DNA from: Rheum nobile
Lineage: Eukaryota; Streptophyta; Magnoliopsida; Caryophyllales; Polygonaceae
Assembly: GCA_027886185.1 (NCBI GenBank)
Contig: WOAB01000878.1
Span: 4,786,001 to 4,850,000 of the forward strand
Direction: 5' to 3'
Length of the DNA stretch: 64,000 nt
Shown here one piece after another: positions 1 to 10,918 of the stretch. The notes beneath the pieces were generated by a model, which did not search any database, was not told where the DNA came from, and saw only the letters and a program-made list of their open reading frames with translations. Within the stretch, counting starts at the first letter, position 1, and every line of letters begins with the position of its first letter. The position numbers were made by a program, and so were the translations under genes.

Positions 1-2440
1 GAGTTTCAACTCAAGGAAGACGAACAACTTGCTAGAGCACTTCAAGAAAGTTTTAGCACCGAGCCTCATCCACAATCTGTCTATGGTGGCGGGAGTTACG
101 GTCTACCTATTATGCTTCCCTTCTCAACAGGAGACAGGTATAGAGTCTTAGACAGCAATAAGAATGTCATTTGTGTGTCGTCACAGTTTTTAACTCAAAA
201 CCCTCATCCATGAAAAGAATATCAAGCTTTGTAAACGATGTTTGCTGTAAAATCATGGCACATAGTTTTTGGACATTAATATGACACTTCAATCCTCATG
301 GTGATCACTGATGCCAAATTCTAGCATCTCTAGGCAGTTGAAAGTTATGAACTCGTTGAGCTTTTATGCAAAACTACCATATCAGATTATTTATGTGATG
401 TCTCTCACAACCAGGATTTGTGCCGGTTGCCATCATGAGATTGGTTTTGGTCGTTTCCTAAGCTGTATGGGCGGAATTTGGCATCCTGAATGTTTCAGAT
501 GTCATTCATGCAATTTACCAATTTCAGATTATGAGGTATTGATTTGCTTCTAATTGACTGTCATACAACACCTTCTCTGACTAAATAATAAACAACTTGC
601 ACTGATGTCCCTCGCTGCCTCTAATTATATTGATACATCAACAATTTTTTTATATTTCTTTCTGCAGTATTCCGTGTCTGGAGATTATCCTTATCATAGA
701 GCTTGTTACAAGGAGCATTGCCTCCCAAAATGCGGTGTATGTAACCAATCTGTAAGTGAACTTCTGAGTGCGAACTCTTCTTCCTTTCAATCATGTTCCT
801 AATTAGAGATTAGCACTGAATATATAACCATTCTAGAGGTAAATACCTGCATATCATATCCCAATACTCTGACCAGCTCCATAATCCTCTTTCCTTATTT
901 TACTTCAGGGAGTACATTATTAAAGATGAAAATGCATTCTCTTTAGCACACGTATTAGGCTACTGACCTTGGTGCATTATTATCATCGGGATTTGTATCA
1001 TCTCTCATCTATTCTCAAGTCAATTAAAGATGTGTACTAATCATATTTCTGTTATTGCTTCAGATACCATCATCTGGTGCGGGTCTAATCGAGTATAGAG
1101 CACATCCTTTCTGGGACCAAAAGTATTGCCCAGTTCATGAGATTGATGGAACCCCTCGGTGTTGTAGTTGTGAGCGAATGGAGGTAAGTCTAGATGACAA
1201 AACTGAAGCTGATCTGATCTATGATCTAACAATACCTCAAGATCCATCAGGTCCTTGTACTTAATTGGAAGATATTCTTATTGCACTAAAAGACCTTTAT
1301 CCTATGTGCAGCCACAAGGTAATGGATATATCTCCCTGGGAGATGGGCGGAGACTATGCTTAGAATGCTTGGATTCAGCAGTAATGGATACGAATCAGTG
1401 CCAGCCTCTCTATCTTGAGATACAAGAGTTTTATGAAAGCTTGGGCATGAAAATTCAGCAGCAAGTTCCATTGCTTCTTGTTGAGAGGCAAGCTTTGAAT
1501 GAAGCTATGGGGGGAGAAAAACATGTAACAAATAACATCTCCAAATCCCTAAATCTTGTTACAAACTATTTACAAGCCTGTCTCTAACTTTTAAATCTTC
1601 TCGCCTTCACCAGGGTCATCACCATTTGCCAGAGACTAGAGGACTTTGCCTCTCTGAGGAACAAACTATCACTACTGTAAGAACTTGCTCTAGTGTTACC
1701 TATTGATCTTTAAATCATATTGAAAGATGGTGCATATCTTTTGTGTTTTCATAGGTCTTGAAAAGACCGAAACTTTGGGGTAGAAGTGGAAACATGAACG
1801 TGACATCAGAGCCCTATAAGCTAACACGACGTTGTGATGTCACTGCAATCCTTATATTGTATGGCCTCCCAAGGTAATCTTTATACGCTTTGGATGATCA
1901 ACACACATGGTGCATTTTTTTAGTTATGACTAGAGTTATGACATTGTTGTTGTAAAGTATAACGTCGGTTTCTCTCTTCCTAGATTGCTGACCGGATCAA
2001 TCCTAGCGCATGAGATGATGCATGCTTGGCTACGACTTAAAGGTAAGCCTGAATCATCCAAGAATTATGACAACTCCAAATCACTATAAAAGCATTTGCA
2101 CATGAAAATTTGTTCGGTTTCGCGTTTCATAGGTTACAGGAAGCTGGATCCTCAGATGGAGGAAGGTATTTGTCAGGTGATGGCGCACAAGTGGCTAGAA
2201 ACCCAGATCAGCTCTTTGGGCAGCAGCAGTCAAGCATCTTCATCATCTGCCAGGTCAGCAAACAGGGGAAACAGATCACCATTTGAATTGCAGCTTGGGA
2301 AGTTCTTCAAGAACCAGGTGGAATCGGATGTTTCACCGGTTTATGGAGACGGGTTTCGAGCTGCCAACAAGGCTGTTGTTAAGTATGGTCTCAAGAGTAC
2401 ACTTGATCACTTGTGGATGACAAGTAGCCTGCCTTTCTGA
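1..2440 (+). CDS. DA1: DA1/DAR-type ubiquitin-dependent LIM peptidase, 3' part
   Basis: The window opens inside this gene. Nine exons follow from GT-AG junctions with continuous phase: 1-137, 415-535, 668-751, 1064-1183, 1312-1524, 1614-1676, 1755-1873, 1984-2042 and 2133-2440. The first exon holds a ubiquitin-interacting motif (EDEQLARALQESFS). Exons 2-3 encode a LIM domain with zinc ligands in ICAGC, HPECFRCHSC and YHRACYKEHC, and exon 4 continues the LIM-like region (GTPRCCSCERME). Exons 5-9 form the DA1 C-terminal domain with a peptidase zinc motif HEMMH (2009-2023). The protein ends in MTSSLPF with TGA at 2438-2440. In this family, DA1 is activated by RING E3 ligases and cleaves growth regulators to limit organ size; that role is inferred from family. 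The 5' exons are outside the window, so DA1 versus a DAR paralogue is not settled. No breaks are seen. Confidence 0.93.
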
Positions 2441-3228
2441 TGTGTGGATCTCTATACTATCTGTTGAGGGCTTTCTATATGTGTACGTCAGCATTACGTG
2501 GAAGAGGGAAAGCTTTGGCCTTTGACTGTTTTTTGGAGAAATCAAGGCTGAAGCATCCAGGGTTTTTGGCTGTCTATAGATTAATTGATTTCCATAGCAT
2601 TGTACAAATTGGATTGGCTTCTGTATAAAGTGGAAATAATATTGTTGAGCTGTGTTGATTGCTCACTGTATAAATTTGATTCTTCTTCTATAAATTGCTT
2701 CCGAATCTATAATACATAGTTGTGAATCTTGTGATTGGATTGTGTTTCTGCAGATAGAGGTTTCATTGGTATTATCAAAGATTGATCTTCTCTATAAGCT
2801 ATCTCCTCTGTATTCAATGAGGTTGAAGTGCTATTTAATTTCCTCTTGGTGATGATCAATTGATCCCACATGGACAATTAATTAGTTACTGACGAATGCT
2901 ATAATTAGTATTATACTCCGTATTAGTTATCTGGAATAAATATGTACATGTACTTTGAGTAAGTATATACGTAGTGTATAATTCAAGTTACGTGAATCTC
3001 TGGTCACTTGAAAATTGAAGTTAGATGTGCACTTTAAGGTTTTGTCAGGTTCCCGTATTGTCTGGGTTACTGCTAGCTATTTGTTTGACGACCTGCATTA
3101 ACTTCATTATGGTGGGTGGGTCTATGTTATTTACACTTGAAAGTGAAAAGGTGCATCATCAACGTAACTATGGCTCTCATGATTTTGCCGACACTCTTAT
3201 TAAGTCTTCATTTCTTAGGACCTTGCTT
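2441..3228. other. DA1-like 3' UTR and downstream intergenic DNA
   Basis: AT-rich DNA after the DA1-like stop codon. It should contain the 3' UTR, but no polyadenylation site can be fixed with confidence. Short open frames at 2440-2628 and 3025-3246 show no recognisable domain. This stretch is present once; the duplicated segment begins at its right edge. Confidence 0.6.
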
Positions 3229-4002
3229 AAGTTAGCCACTTTTTGAACATCAATTTTAAAAATTTGAGATTAACTGGCTCTTGAATTGCAATTTGCATGT
3301 ATGAAAGGGACTGATTGGAACATAGAAAACATATCTAAACTAAATTGGGCCTCCAGGAAGTTATTTGTGCTTCAAAGTGGGTCATTTTAATTATTTTTGC
3401 ATCATGCTCAAATTCCCATATCATTTCGTTTGGTTATTTTCTGCATTAATTTTCTCCTACAGGTGAGCCCACATGATAAGTACAACTACAACAACTGAAT
3501 AATGGGAAATTAAACCTCATCAGCTGTCTTAAGTTAGCCTCAGATTAATTTGGCAGTGCGATTCATCAGCTGAATGTGCAATTTGAGGGTTGTATTAATA
3601 TGGAGAAAAAAATATTGAAGGCCGGCTAAGTTACATAAGATTCGAATAGAATTGACTGTATGAACGTTATAATTGCAAACTATGTTACGTGGTATGATGG
3701 GTGGGTGATAGAATTAATTCAAGGGTGGCTGGGCCATAGCTTGGTGATGATTTGCCTCAGTTCAAGCTACAAATGTCAAATTTCTTGCCGAAAGAAACAT
3801 CAGCCATGTGCATCTGTTTGCCTAGCTTCTATTAATTAACATTTTGCATGTGCTTAATTAATTATGCAACCAATTAAAGTGTTAAGTCTAGCTACGTACG
3901 TAATCCTTCCTTTTCATTGTTGGGTTTTTAGCTACTTCTTTCCATTGTACTTCATTTTGCGTCCTACTTCTACTGTTAGAAATCAATAGTACGTAGCTCA
4001 AT

Positions 4003-4583
4003 CAGTGACAGATCTACAGGGGCTGAGGGGGCAGCCCCCGCTTCCCCGACGAATTCCTCGTCATTTGTCGAATTTTTTAGTTAAGCTTCTCTTCGAATTT
4101 TCAATTTTTATTATGTATACATAAAATAAAATGATGAGTAAATTATAAGAAAAATACATTAGTCTAGTGGTGTTTATCTTATAATTTGTGTAAATAAAGC
4201 TAGAAGTCATGAGTTTAATTCTTTAATCCCTCTCTCCTAACCCTTCTTTTTCTATTTTTGTTAAAAATATGAGTCATAATTGCCTTATTAAAATCTTTGT
4301 GTTTATAAAACATGTTTATTTTTCTTTTCTTTTTTTATTTTTCCTTCCATGTTTTAACGTTTTATTAAAACGAAAATTGAAAATCTTATATTATTTGAAT
4401 AATTTTTAAAAACGCTAAAAAATAGAGTATATATAATATATTGCATGAATTAATCAAATGTCAAAAGGTGGATCTCAAACTTTTTTTAGTTTTGAAATAT
4501 TAATATACATGTCGAATTATGAAGTAAAAAATATATGGAACTAAAATTGCCCGTCCTTCGACAAATTCTTAGATTCACCACTA
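4003..4583. mobile_element. hAT-like MITE (copy A)
   Basis: A 581-bp AT-rich element with imperfect terminal inverted repeats. The left end begins CAGTGACAGATCTA and the right end, read inward, begins TAGTGGTGAATCTA. It is flanked by a candidate 8-bp target duplication, AGCTCAAT on the left (3995-4002) and AGTTCAAC on the right (4584-4591). In copy B the right flank is AGCTCAAC, a closer match. Eight-base duplications and (C/T)AGTG ends are typical of hAT elements. No coding capacity is seen. Confidence 0.65.
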
Positions 4584-4600
4584 AGTTCAACCGTGATCAA

Positions 4601-5150
4601 GGATGTCAATACGGCGGGTTCAGAGTGGAGACTATTCTCCTCGTCGCCATCCTTGTTTAAGTTTTAGCCCCTTCTCTGTTCTCATCTCCATTTGAGGAAT
4701 GAAATTAAATCACCCCCGTCCCCATCCCCGCGAAGTCCTCACTGGAAATCTTTGTCCCGTCTATATTTTTCCCATTTACCTTCCCATTAATTTTTCCGTT
4801 GGATTCCCCATTGAAATTCCTTATTAATTTATCGTTTAACAATACTTGTCATAAAATTAAGTCAATTGTTAAACTTACAATCATATTCAACATTATATGT
4901 TATAGAAGATTAAATATATTTAATTTTAATATAGAAAATTACATAAAGTAAAATCATAGTATTCTATGGTATATTATAAATATTTCCTGTAAAAGTTCCC
5001 ATAGGGCATCCCCATGAGTGGAGTGGTGCAAAGAACGGGTTGGGGACCAATGCCCATTCCCCGTCCTCATCCCCATTTATTTTCCCCATCCTTACCCTCA
5101 TGACGTAGGTTTTCCACGAATTTCGGGAAATTCTCTCCCAATTGACATCC
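4601..5150. repeat. C-rich interspersed repeat with GGATGTCAAT inverted ends (copy A)
   Basis: Starts GGATGTCAAT and ends ATTGACATCC, which are inverted complements. Both flanks of the element are rich in runs such as CCCCATCCCC, and the centre is AT-rich. This fits a non-autonomous DNA element, but I could not define a target-site duplication, so the superfamily is left open. It sits next to the hAT-like MITE. Confidence 0.5.
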
Positions 5151-5266
5151 CTAATCGTGACTTTTTATATTAAAAAAAGTTTGGATGAATTATGCTCTGA
5201 TCATGGTTCCTATAATGTAAACCACCATGAGACCATATATATATATGTATACAGTTCACTTATAAA

Positions 5267-5638
5267 TAGATCTGTCAAAAACCAACCCAATCCAACTCGA
5301 AAATTATGAGGTCAAGAAGGTTTGGAACCCGAACTCGGCCCGAACCAAAAAGATTCGGCCAAACCCGACTCAACACGAATCTGAGCACGACGGACCCGCT
5401 ATTTTATATATTTTATTTCATTTATATTAAATATTGTCATATATTTTATAAAATATGTAAATAATGTTACTTATTTTATTAAATTTAAAAATTGTAATCA
5501 TAAAAAAAGAGCTTCCAACCCGTTAGATCGACCCGAACATGAGCTAAACCCGTTACGACCCGACCGGATCAACCCGGAAATTTTAACGATCTGAATCTGA
5601 TTTGACCCGAATCGAACCCTAACCAGTTGATAGGCCTA
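5267..5638. mobile_element. hAT-like MITE with TAGRYCTRTCAA ends (copy A)
   Basis: A 372-bp element. The left end is TAGATCTGTCAA and the right end, read inward, is TAGGCCTATCAA. It is flanked by 8-bp candidate duplications CTTATAAA (5259-5266) and CTTACAAA (5639-5646), one mismatch apart. The ends carry many GACCCG/CCCGAAC motifs. Non-coding. Assignment to hAT rests on the 8-bp duplication and TAG ends; a 9-bp duplication and a MULE-type origin are also possible. Confidence 0.55.
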
Positions 5639-5646
5639 CTTACAAA

Positions 5647-5804
5647 GGAATGGAACTAACGACTTCTGACAAACTAAGTCAATATGTACGTGTTCGATCA
5701 CAAGAATAACTCATGGTTTAGATTAGTGGTTTAGAGTTTAGACATATTACGTACTATTGTATAGTTAGATTTGGATTGGAAGATATATTATTTGTATTGG
5801 TTTT
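5647..5804. other. Host flank of Copia 1, including target duplication
   Basis: Short AT-rich stretch with no gene. Its last five bases, GTTTT (5800-5804), are repeated directly after the 3' LTR at 10653-10657, marking the Copia 1 insertion site. Confidence 0.7.
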
Positions 5805-6004
5805 TATTGTGATTTACCATATTATATCTTTTAGTTAAGTTGTTATCTTGTTTAGTTTTAGATTAGATCATATCTTTATCTTTTCTATCTTATCTTTCTA
5901 GCTTATCTTGGGAGGCAAGCACCTTGTAAGTATATATATTGAGGGTTGAGGTAAATAATAGACAGAGGAATATCTTCCCAAAATTTCCTCCTTCGTTTTG
6001 TTCA
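5805..6004 (+). repeat. Copia 1A 5' LTR
   Basis: 200-bp direct repeat partner of 10453-10652. AT-rich, ending TTTTGTTCA just before the primer-binding site. The copy B 5' LTR (23841-24040) reads the same, as expected for duplicated DNA. Confidence 0.93.
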
Positions 6005-6093
6005 TGGTATCAGAGCAAACAAACACAATTCCTCAAAATTTCTGATCGTCCTCCTAACACCGACGAAATTCAGTTTCTGCTGTGTCCGTAACC

Positions 6094-9000
6094 ATGGGAG
6101 AAGGCGATCCTATTCCGAAGAAGGATGCGTCACATCCGACATCTCCATACTATTTACATCCCTCGGATAATCCCGGAATGAATATTAGTTCTGTGATATT
6201 CAAAGGGGACAATTTTTCCGAATGGCAGAAGGCACTCAAAACTGCCTTTCGTGCCAAACAGAAGATCAAATTCCTTGAAGGGACGATCTTGCGACCAGCT
6301 GATGGTTTGCCTCATGTTGAAGACTGGACTAGCGTGAATTCCATGCTTGTTGCGTGGGTGCTTCAATCGATCGAGCCCTCTCTTCGCTCTACTGTCACAT
6401 ATTTTGAGTCTGTCAAAGACTTGTGGGATGACTTGATTCAGCGGTTCTCCATTGGCAATGCTCCGAGGATCCACCAACTACGCACTGAAATTGCTCGTTG
6501 CGATCAAGGCGGAGATAGCGTGGCTGCTTACTTTGGGCGTCTCAAATTACTTTGGGACGAGTTAGGCAATTATCTCCGACCTCGTTCCTGTTCCTGTGCA
6601 GGCTGCAAGTGCACTTGGGTTGCTGAACTCAATATCGAGCGAGAAGAGGAACACTTAAGTCAGTTTCTTATGGGTCTTAATGGTGATTTATATGGTCACA
6701 TTCGTTCTAATATCATCGCTCAAGATCCCCTCACGTCCATCAACCGTGCTTATGCTCTTATTGTTCAAGAAGAGCGACATCACAGCCTTACCAAAGAGAA
6801 GGAAGTGCGATCTGAAGCTGCTGCCTTTTCAGTTCAGAAAGGCGCATCTTCAGGGCCGTCTCCTCCTGCAAAGTCAGACGCCTCAACTAACAAGCCCGTC
6901 TGCTCACATTGTGGGAAACCAGGCCACGAGATCACGTTTTGCTACCGGATCATTGGCTTCCCAGAAGGCTATGGTCGAGGAAAAGGACGCGGGAGAGGAC
7001 GAGGGGTTGGTTCATCATCGTCTGCATCCAGCTCCACTGCGGTTGCAAACGCAGCACAAGGGGTGCCTTCACAGTCTGCCGGGACCCAACTTTCAACACA
7101 GGACCGAGAGGCTTTTGTTCCAAGTCTCACCAACCAGCAGTGGTCTCAAGTCTTTCATATGTGGAAAACTTTCAACTCCTCCAGTGGAAATGATAAGCTA
7201 ATGGGTAAGCATAAAATTCAGTGGATTCCGGATATCGGTGCCTCGTTTCATATGACGGGCAATCTAGATTTTTTGACCGACCTGCATGCCGTTCCTACGT
7301 CATCTGTTATTCTGTCCGATGGAAACCATGCTACTACCCATCAAGCTGGCACTGCTGTTGTTGGAGACCATCTCACAATCTCCCTAGTCAACTTTGTTCC
7401 TAAATTACATTGCAATCTTATTTCGTTTTCCAAATTAAATAAGGATCTGAAATCCATTGTCACTTTATCTGATAAGCTTTGTGTGATCCAGGACCGCAGT
7501 ACGAGGATGGTGATTGGCGCGGGTGAAGAGAGGGGTGGTGTCTACTGGCTATATCCGGCTATTGCTCCAACGTCTATCTGCAATGCTACTCTGTCTTCGT
7601 CTGCTCGTCTCTGGCATCAACGATTGGGTCACCCATCTTTTTCTGTTTTAAAGCATTTGTCCAGCATAGTCTCTATCGATACAAATTTGTTAGCTACACC
7701 ATGTTTAGTTTGTTCTCGTTCTAAGCAAACTCGTGATAATTTTGTTCCCAGTTTTAATAAAGCCAGTGAGTTATTTGAATTAATTCATTGTGATGTATGG
7801 GGTCCTTATAGTGTTACTGCTAGTTGGGGTGCTAGTTATTTTTTAACCATTGTGGATGACTACTCAAGGTCCACATGGGTCTACTTGATGGCTTCCAAGA
7901 CTGAAGTCACACGTCTTCTTCAAAAATTTTGCGCTTTTGTCCAAACACAGTTTTCTAAAGCCGTGCGTCGGGTTCGTAGTGACAACGGGACAGAATTTTG
8001 TCATCTCCTGTCCTTCTTCTCATCTCAAGGCATTGTGTTTGAGACTTCATGTGTTGGGACTCCACAACAGAATGAGCGTGTTGAACGGAAGCATCGTCAC
8101 ATTCTTAATGTTGCCAGGGCCCTTCATTTTCAAGCCTCTCTCCCTATCAGATTTTGGGGAGAATGTGTTCTTGCTGCGGTCTACTTAATTAACCGCACAC
8201 CAACTACTCTTCTTGATGGCAAGACTCCCTACGAGTCTCGCTTTGGAAGGCCACCTGATCTTAGTCATCTCCGGACATTTGGTTGCTTGTGCCATGCCTC
8301 CCAAATACCTCGCAGCAAGGACAAGTTTGCATCTCAGGGGCGTCGCTGCATTTTTCTTGGATATCCTTTTGGCAAGAAAGCTTGGCGCCTCTATGATTTA
8401 GACAAACGAGAATTCTTCTTTTCTCGTGATGTTCATTTTTTTGAAGATCGATTTCCTTATGCCGATGGACCATCTCCCACGCCTCCTGTCATAGCGCCAT
8501 CTCCTGCACCTACATCCTATGACACTGACTGTTTCGAACACATCGAACAACCCTTGGATCTTCCCGCTGCTATGCCTACGCCAACTTCGGCAACCGCATG
8601 CAGTCCGTTGCCTTCTACTGACAAGGGGAGTACCACACCACCAGTGGACACGAGCATCACTTCAGTCTCGTCGTCTCCTGCTTCTCCTACTGTCACAAAG
8701 CCGACAGAGCTCTGCCGCAACGATCGATCACGTCAGTTGCCGGCCAAACTGCAGGATTTTGTGTGTCATTCCGCAACTCGTCCCACCCCTCTCGTCACAA
8801 CACCCGCACCAGCACCACTCTCAGGTCCACTCTATTCTCTATCCAACTTTGTTAATTATGACAAGTTCTCATCGTCTCATGTTCAGTTCTTGGCAGCTAT
8901 GACCGCTGAATTTGAACCCACACGTTACTCTGAAGCGGTGCAACATGAAAAGTGGCGAATAGTCATGTCTGAGGAGCTGTCTGCCTTAGAAAAGAATGGG

Positions 9001-10445
9001 ACCTGGAAGTTAACTGACTTGCCACCTGGGAAGACACCAATTGGTTGCAAATGGGTGTATCGTATTAAGTACAATTCCGACGGTTCGGTTGAACGTTATA
9101 AAGCATGATTAGTGGTACTTGGTAACCATCAAATTGAAGGTATTGACTACACAGAAACGTTTCGCCTGTTGCAAAGATGTCGTTTGTTCGCCTTTTTCTC
9201 GTTGTTGCCGCTGTAAAAGGATGGGCTCTTCATCAAATGGACGTGCATAATGCGTTCCTCCACGACGATCTGGACGAAGAGGTTTATATGCGGCTGCCAC
9301 CAGGATTCACCTCGTCTCCTGGGAAAGTGTTCCGACTTCAGAAATCCTTATATGGTCTTCGACAAGCACCTCGCAACTGGTTTGCAAAACTTGCCACTTC
9401 GCTGCGGGCTTTCGGTTTTCAACAATCACGTGCTGATTATTCTTTGTTCTCCTTCATTCGAGGTACTGTCACGATTCATGTCTTGGTTTATGTCGACAAC
9501 ATTATCATTGCTGGCAATTCTCCTCATGATATCTCTCGCTTCAAGACTTACCTTCATTCATGTTTCCATATGAAAGATCTGGGGTGTTTGAAATATTTTC
9601 TGGGACTTGAAATTGCCCATGGACATTATGGTTTATTCGTTTCTCAGAGGAAGTACGCACTAGAAATTTTGTCTGAAGCAGGGCTTCTTGCAGCAAAGCC
9701 GACTACATTTCCCATGCCTCAAAATCATGATCTTGGTCGTGCCTCTGGTCCCGACTTTACCGACCCCGAGAAGTACCACATGCTTATTGGTCGCCTCATA
9801 TATTTGACAATCACGCGCCCGGATTTATGCTATTCGGTCCACATCCTGTCCCAATTTATGCAGCAACCGAAGCTAGATCATTGGCAAGCAGTGCTTCGTG
9901 TCCTCCATTACTTAAAGGGCCACCTCGGTCAAGGCATTCTTCTATCACGAACCAGTTCGCTGCAGCTTATCACTTGTTCTGATTCCGACTGGGCGGCTTG
10001 TCCTCTTACTCGTCGCTCAATCACGGGGTACTTTGTCACTCTTGGAAACTCTCCTATCTCATGGAAATCCAAGAAGCAATGCACAGTGTCACGGTCCTCT
10101 GCTGAGGCCGAATACCGGGCCATGGCCGCCGCTTGCTGCGAACTTCTTTGGCTCAAAGCTTTCATGCGTTCTCTTGGCGTGCCTCATTCTAGCCCTATGA
10201 AGCTGCTTTGTGATAATCAAGCTGCCATGCATGTTGTCGCCAATCCCGTCTTTCATGAAAGGACGAAGCATATTGAGATCGATTGCCATTTCATTCGTGA
10301 TTTGGTCCAGAATGGCATTGTCCGCACCTCTTATCTACCCTCGTCAGAGCAACCTGCTGATATATTTACCAAGGCTTTGGGCAAACAACAATTTTCGTTT
10401 CTTCTTGGCAAGTTGGACATCCGAGATCTTCATGCTCCAACTTGA
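6094..10445 (+). pseudogene. Copia 1A gag-pol polyprotein, broken
   Basis: Translation probably starts at the ATG at 6094 (context ACCATGG). Gag has the Copia N-terminal signature SPYYLHPSDNPG and a CX2CX4HX4C zinc knuckle (6901-6942). The protease site reads DIGASFHMTG at 7231 instead of the usual DTGASFHMTG. The integrase has an HHCC finger (WHQRLGHP...CLVC) and core residues in HCDVWGPY, RSDNGTEF and QQNERVE. The frame is open to a TGA at 9106-9108 (AGA expected). A one-base deletion after 9162 then shifts the RT frame. RT and RNase H continue at 9177-10445 to HAPT and stop. The RT site is YVDN (9489-9500), not YVDD. These losses predict an inactive polyprotein. Confidence 0.93.
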
Positions 10446-10452
10446 GGGGGAG

Positions 10453-10652
10453 TATTGTGATTTACCATATTATATTTTTTAGTTAAGTTGTTATCTTGTT
10501 TAGTTTTAGATTAGATCATATCTTTATCTTTTCTATCTTATCTTTCTAGCTTATTTTGTGAGACAAGCACCTTGTAAGTATATATATTGAGGGTTGAGGT
10601 AAATAATAGACAGATGAATATCTTCCCAAAATTTCCTCCTTCTTTTTGTTCA
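10453..10652 (+). repeat. Copia 1A 3' LTR
   Basis: 200-bp partner of the 5' LTR, directly after the polypurine tract. The GTTTT duplication follows at 10653-10657. Confidence 0.93.
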
Positions 10653-10734
10653 GTTTTAGACTTTTAGTTAATGAACTTACATGATCAGTGATTGCAAAAT
10701 ACAGATTAGATCGAACTCTTTCAGTGCGTACAGC

Positions 10735-10911
10735 TGATAAGATTTAAAGAGAGACAATTCCATGGAATGAAATCCCTTGCTGATATTATTGATCTCATGA
10801 AGTATATATAGATACAAATAGATACAAATCTATCTAATCAATCTAACCGAAAAGATAAGAAAATAAGGTAATTAAGATATTCACAATATCTAAACGATAG
10901 ATACTCTAACA
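10735..10911 (-). repeat. Copia 2 3' LTR (left end)
   Basis: 177 bp. Read on the element strand it starts TGTTAGAG and ends CTTATCA. Partner of 15417-15593. Confidence 0.92.
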
Positions 10912-10918
10912 CTCCCCC

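Larger units (their letters stand above)
5805..10652 (+). mobile_element. Ty1/Copia LTR retrotransposon 'Copia 1', copy A
   Basis: A full-length 4848-bp element. The LTRs are 200 bp (5805-6004 and 10453-10652), differ at about 6 positions (3 percent), and are flanked by GTTTT duplications. The primer-binding site TGGTATCAGAGC (6005-6016) follows the 5' LTR, and the polypurine tract GAGGGGGAG (10444-10452) directly abuts the 3' LTR. With this placement the LTR begins TATTGTG and ends TTCA instead of TG...CA. The internal order is gag, protease, integrase, reverse transcriptase, RNase H, as in Ty1/Copia. The coding frame is damaged, so the copy cannot be autonomous. Confidence 0.95.

Noticed and set aside
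3025..3246. Open frame of 73 codons downstream of the DA1-like gene
   Set aside because: No domain, AT-rich context, and its end crosses the duplication breakpoint, so the matching frame in copy B is different.
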